In this document: positions 63,769 through 64,000 of the stretch, in pieces
Position numbering within the stretch: position 1 is the stretch's first letter
Layout of the letters: each line of letters starts with the position of its first letter
Origin: Alphaproteobacteria bacterium
GTDB lineage: Bacteria > Pseudomonadota > Alphaproteobacteria > JANSWW01
Reading direction: 5' to 3'
Length of the DNA stretch: 64,000 nt
Assembly: GCA_024743275.1 (NCBI GenBank)
Contig: JANSWW010000013.1
Span: forward strand, 59,113-123,112
The notes under the pieces: generated by a model
Seen by the model: only the letters and a program-made list of their open reading frames with translations
Databases searched by the model: none
What the model was told of the DNA's origin: nothing
Made by a program: the position numbers and the translations under genes

Positions 63769-64000
63769 CAAAGGCTCGGTGATCGCCAACGGCGAGCGCC
63801 GCTTCCGACAAGATGCTGACTGACAGCGTTTCGAGCGCTAAGGTTTTTGCGTCTTTGTCTTCCGCTCCTTTGGGGTGGGTATGTTTGACAAGTGAAGAAG
63901 TGATTGGAAGGGATATGCGGTCGGCGGTGCGCATGTGATGCGTGCCGGTTGATTGGTTTTAGGATCGATCAAGTGACTGTATGTCTCTGTATAACATAGC
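63769..64000 (+). ncRNA. Probable rRNA operon leader (5' external spacer)
   Basis: No protein gene fits. TATGTTTGACAAG (63880-63892) resembles the boxA antitermination site seen in alphaproteobacterial rrn leaders, and a GAAGGGATATGCGG block (63915-63930) follows, a pattern often seen just before 16S in this class. The 16S gene itself would start after the window end, so this is inference. Confidence 0.45.

Noticed and set aside
63900..64000. tRNA gene in the terminal leader
   Set aside because: I could not fold a cloverleaf with the invariant T-loop and acceptor stem here.

Overview
This is a high-GC, gene-dense chromosomal segment. It most likely comes from an alphaproteobacterium of Rhodospirillales type that carries bacteriochlorophyll and carotenoid genes, so probably a purple or aerobic anoxygenic phototroph. 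The evidence is the bchIDO-crtIB-tspO block, a BciB-type 8-vinyl reductase, the beta-hydroxyaspartate cycle genes, and PAS_5 and DUF1489 proteins typical of the class. I inferred the taxon from gene content only.

Layout. 1-2.8 kb: a broken methionine gamma-lyase end followed by an intact homodimeric-type 2-oxoacid dehydrogenase E1 (mdeB-like). 2.8-13.2 kb: housekeeping and accessory genes (LysR plus NmrA-like reductase, PPK2, FMN reductase, DUF2189 membrane protein, NagZ, sulfatase-family hydrolase, tandem universal stress protein), a relic of a hybrid histidine kinase, and a long inverted repeat with a consensus DnaA box in its loop. 13.3-18.6 kb: a LysR gene divergent from dabB-dabA, an energy-coupled inorganic carbon accumulator. 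18.6-20.1 kb: an alpha/beta hydrolase divergent from an OhrR-like MarR regulator. 20.3-25.8 kb: a complete beta-hydroxyaspartate cycle set (bhcABCD, leftward) with bhcR divergent across an AT-rich operator region. 26.4-31.9 kb: a peptide-type ABC importer. 32-39 kb: a chemoreceptor with a NIT-like sensor, a lone gcvP, pirin and msrA.

39-49.5 kb holds the pigment region: bciB (leftward), an uncharacterised 126-aa gene, bchI-bchD-bchO-crtI-crtB-tspO with tight overlaps, two tiny membrane ORFs that I found by translating the gap, and a ferric-reductase-like membrane flavoprotein. bchCXYZ, crtA, crtCDEF, puf and puh are not beside these genes, so the photosynthesis genes are split or the set is incomplete. 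49.7-61.6 kb is a leucine/isovalerate catabolic operon (liuR, liuA-E) with extra genes embedded in it and a near-palindromic LiuR-type operator upstream. The last 2.4 kb carries a PAS_5 protein, a DUF1489 protein, a lipoprotein, and what looks like an rRNA operon promoter and leader whose 16S gene would start just beyond the window.

The genes suggest one metabolic theme. dabAB would concentrate inorganic carbon, the bhc enzymes would return glyoxylate to oxaloacetate without losing carbon, and GcvP would handle glycine. Leucine breakdown feeds acetyl-CoA and acetoacetate. No single block here is clearly an undescribed system. The strongest leads are the bhc/dab/bch combination, the DnaA-box hairpin, the slippage-prone in-frame repeats in dabB and dabA, and the small unannotated ORFs around tspO.
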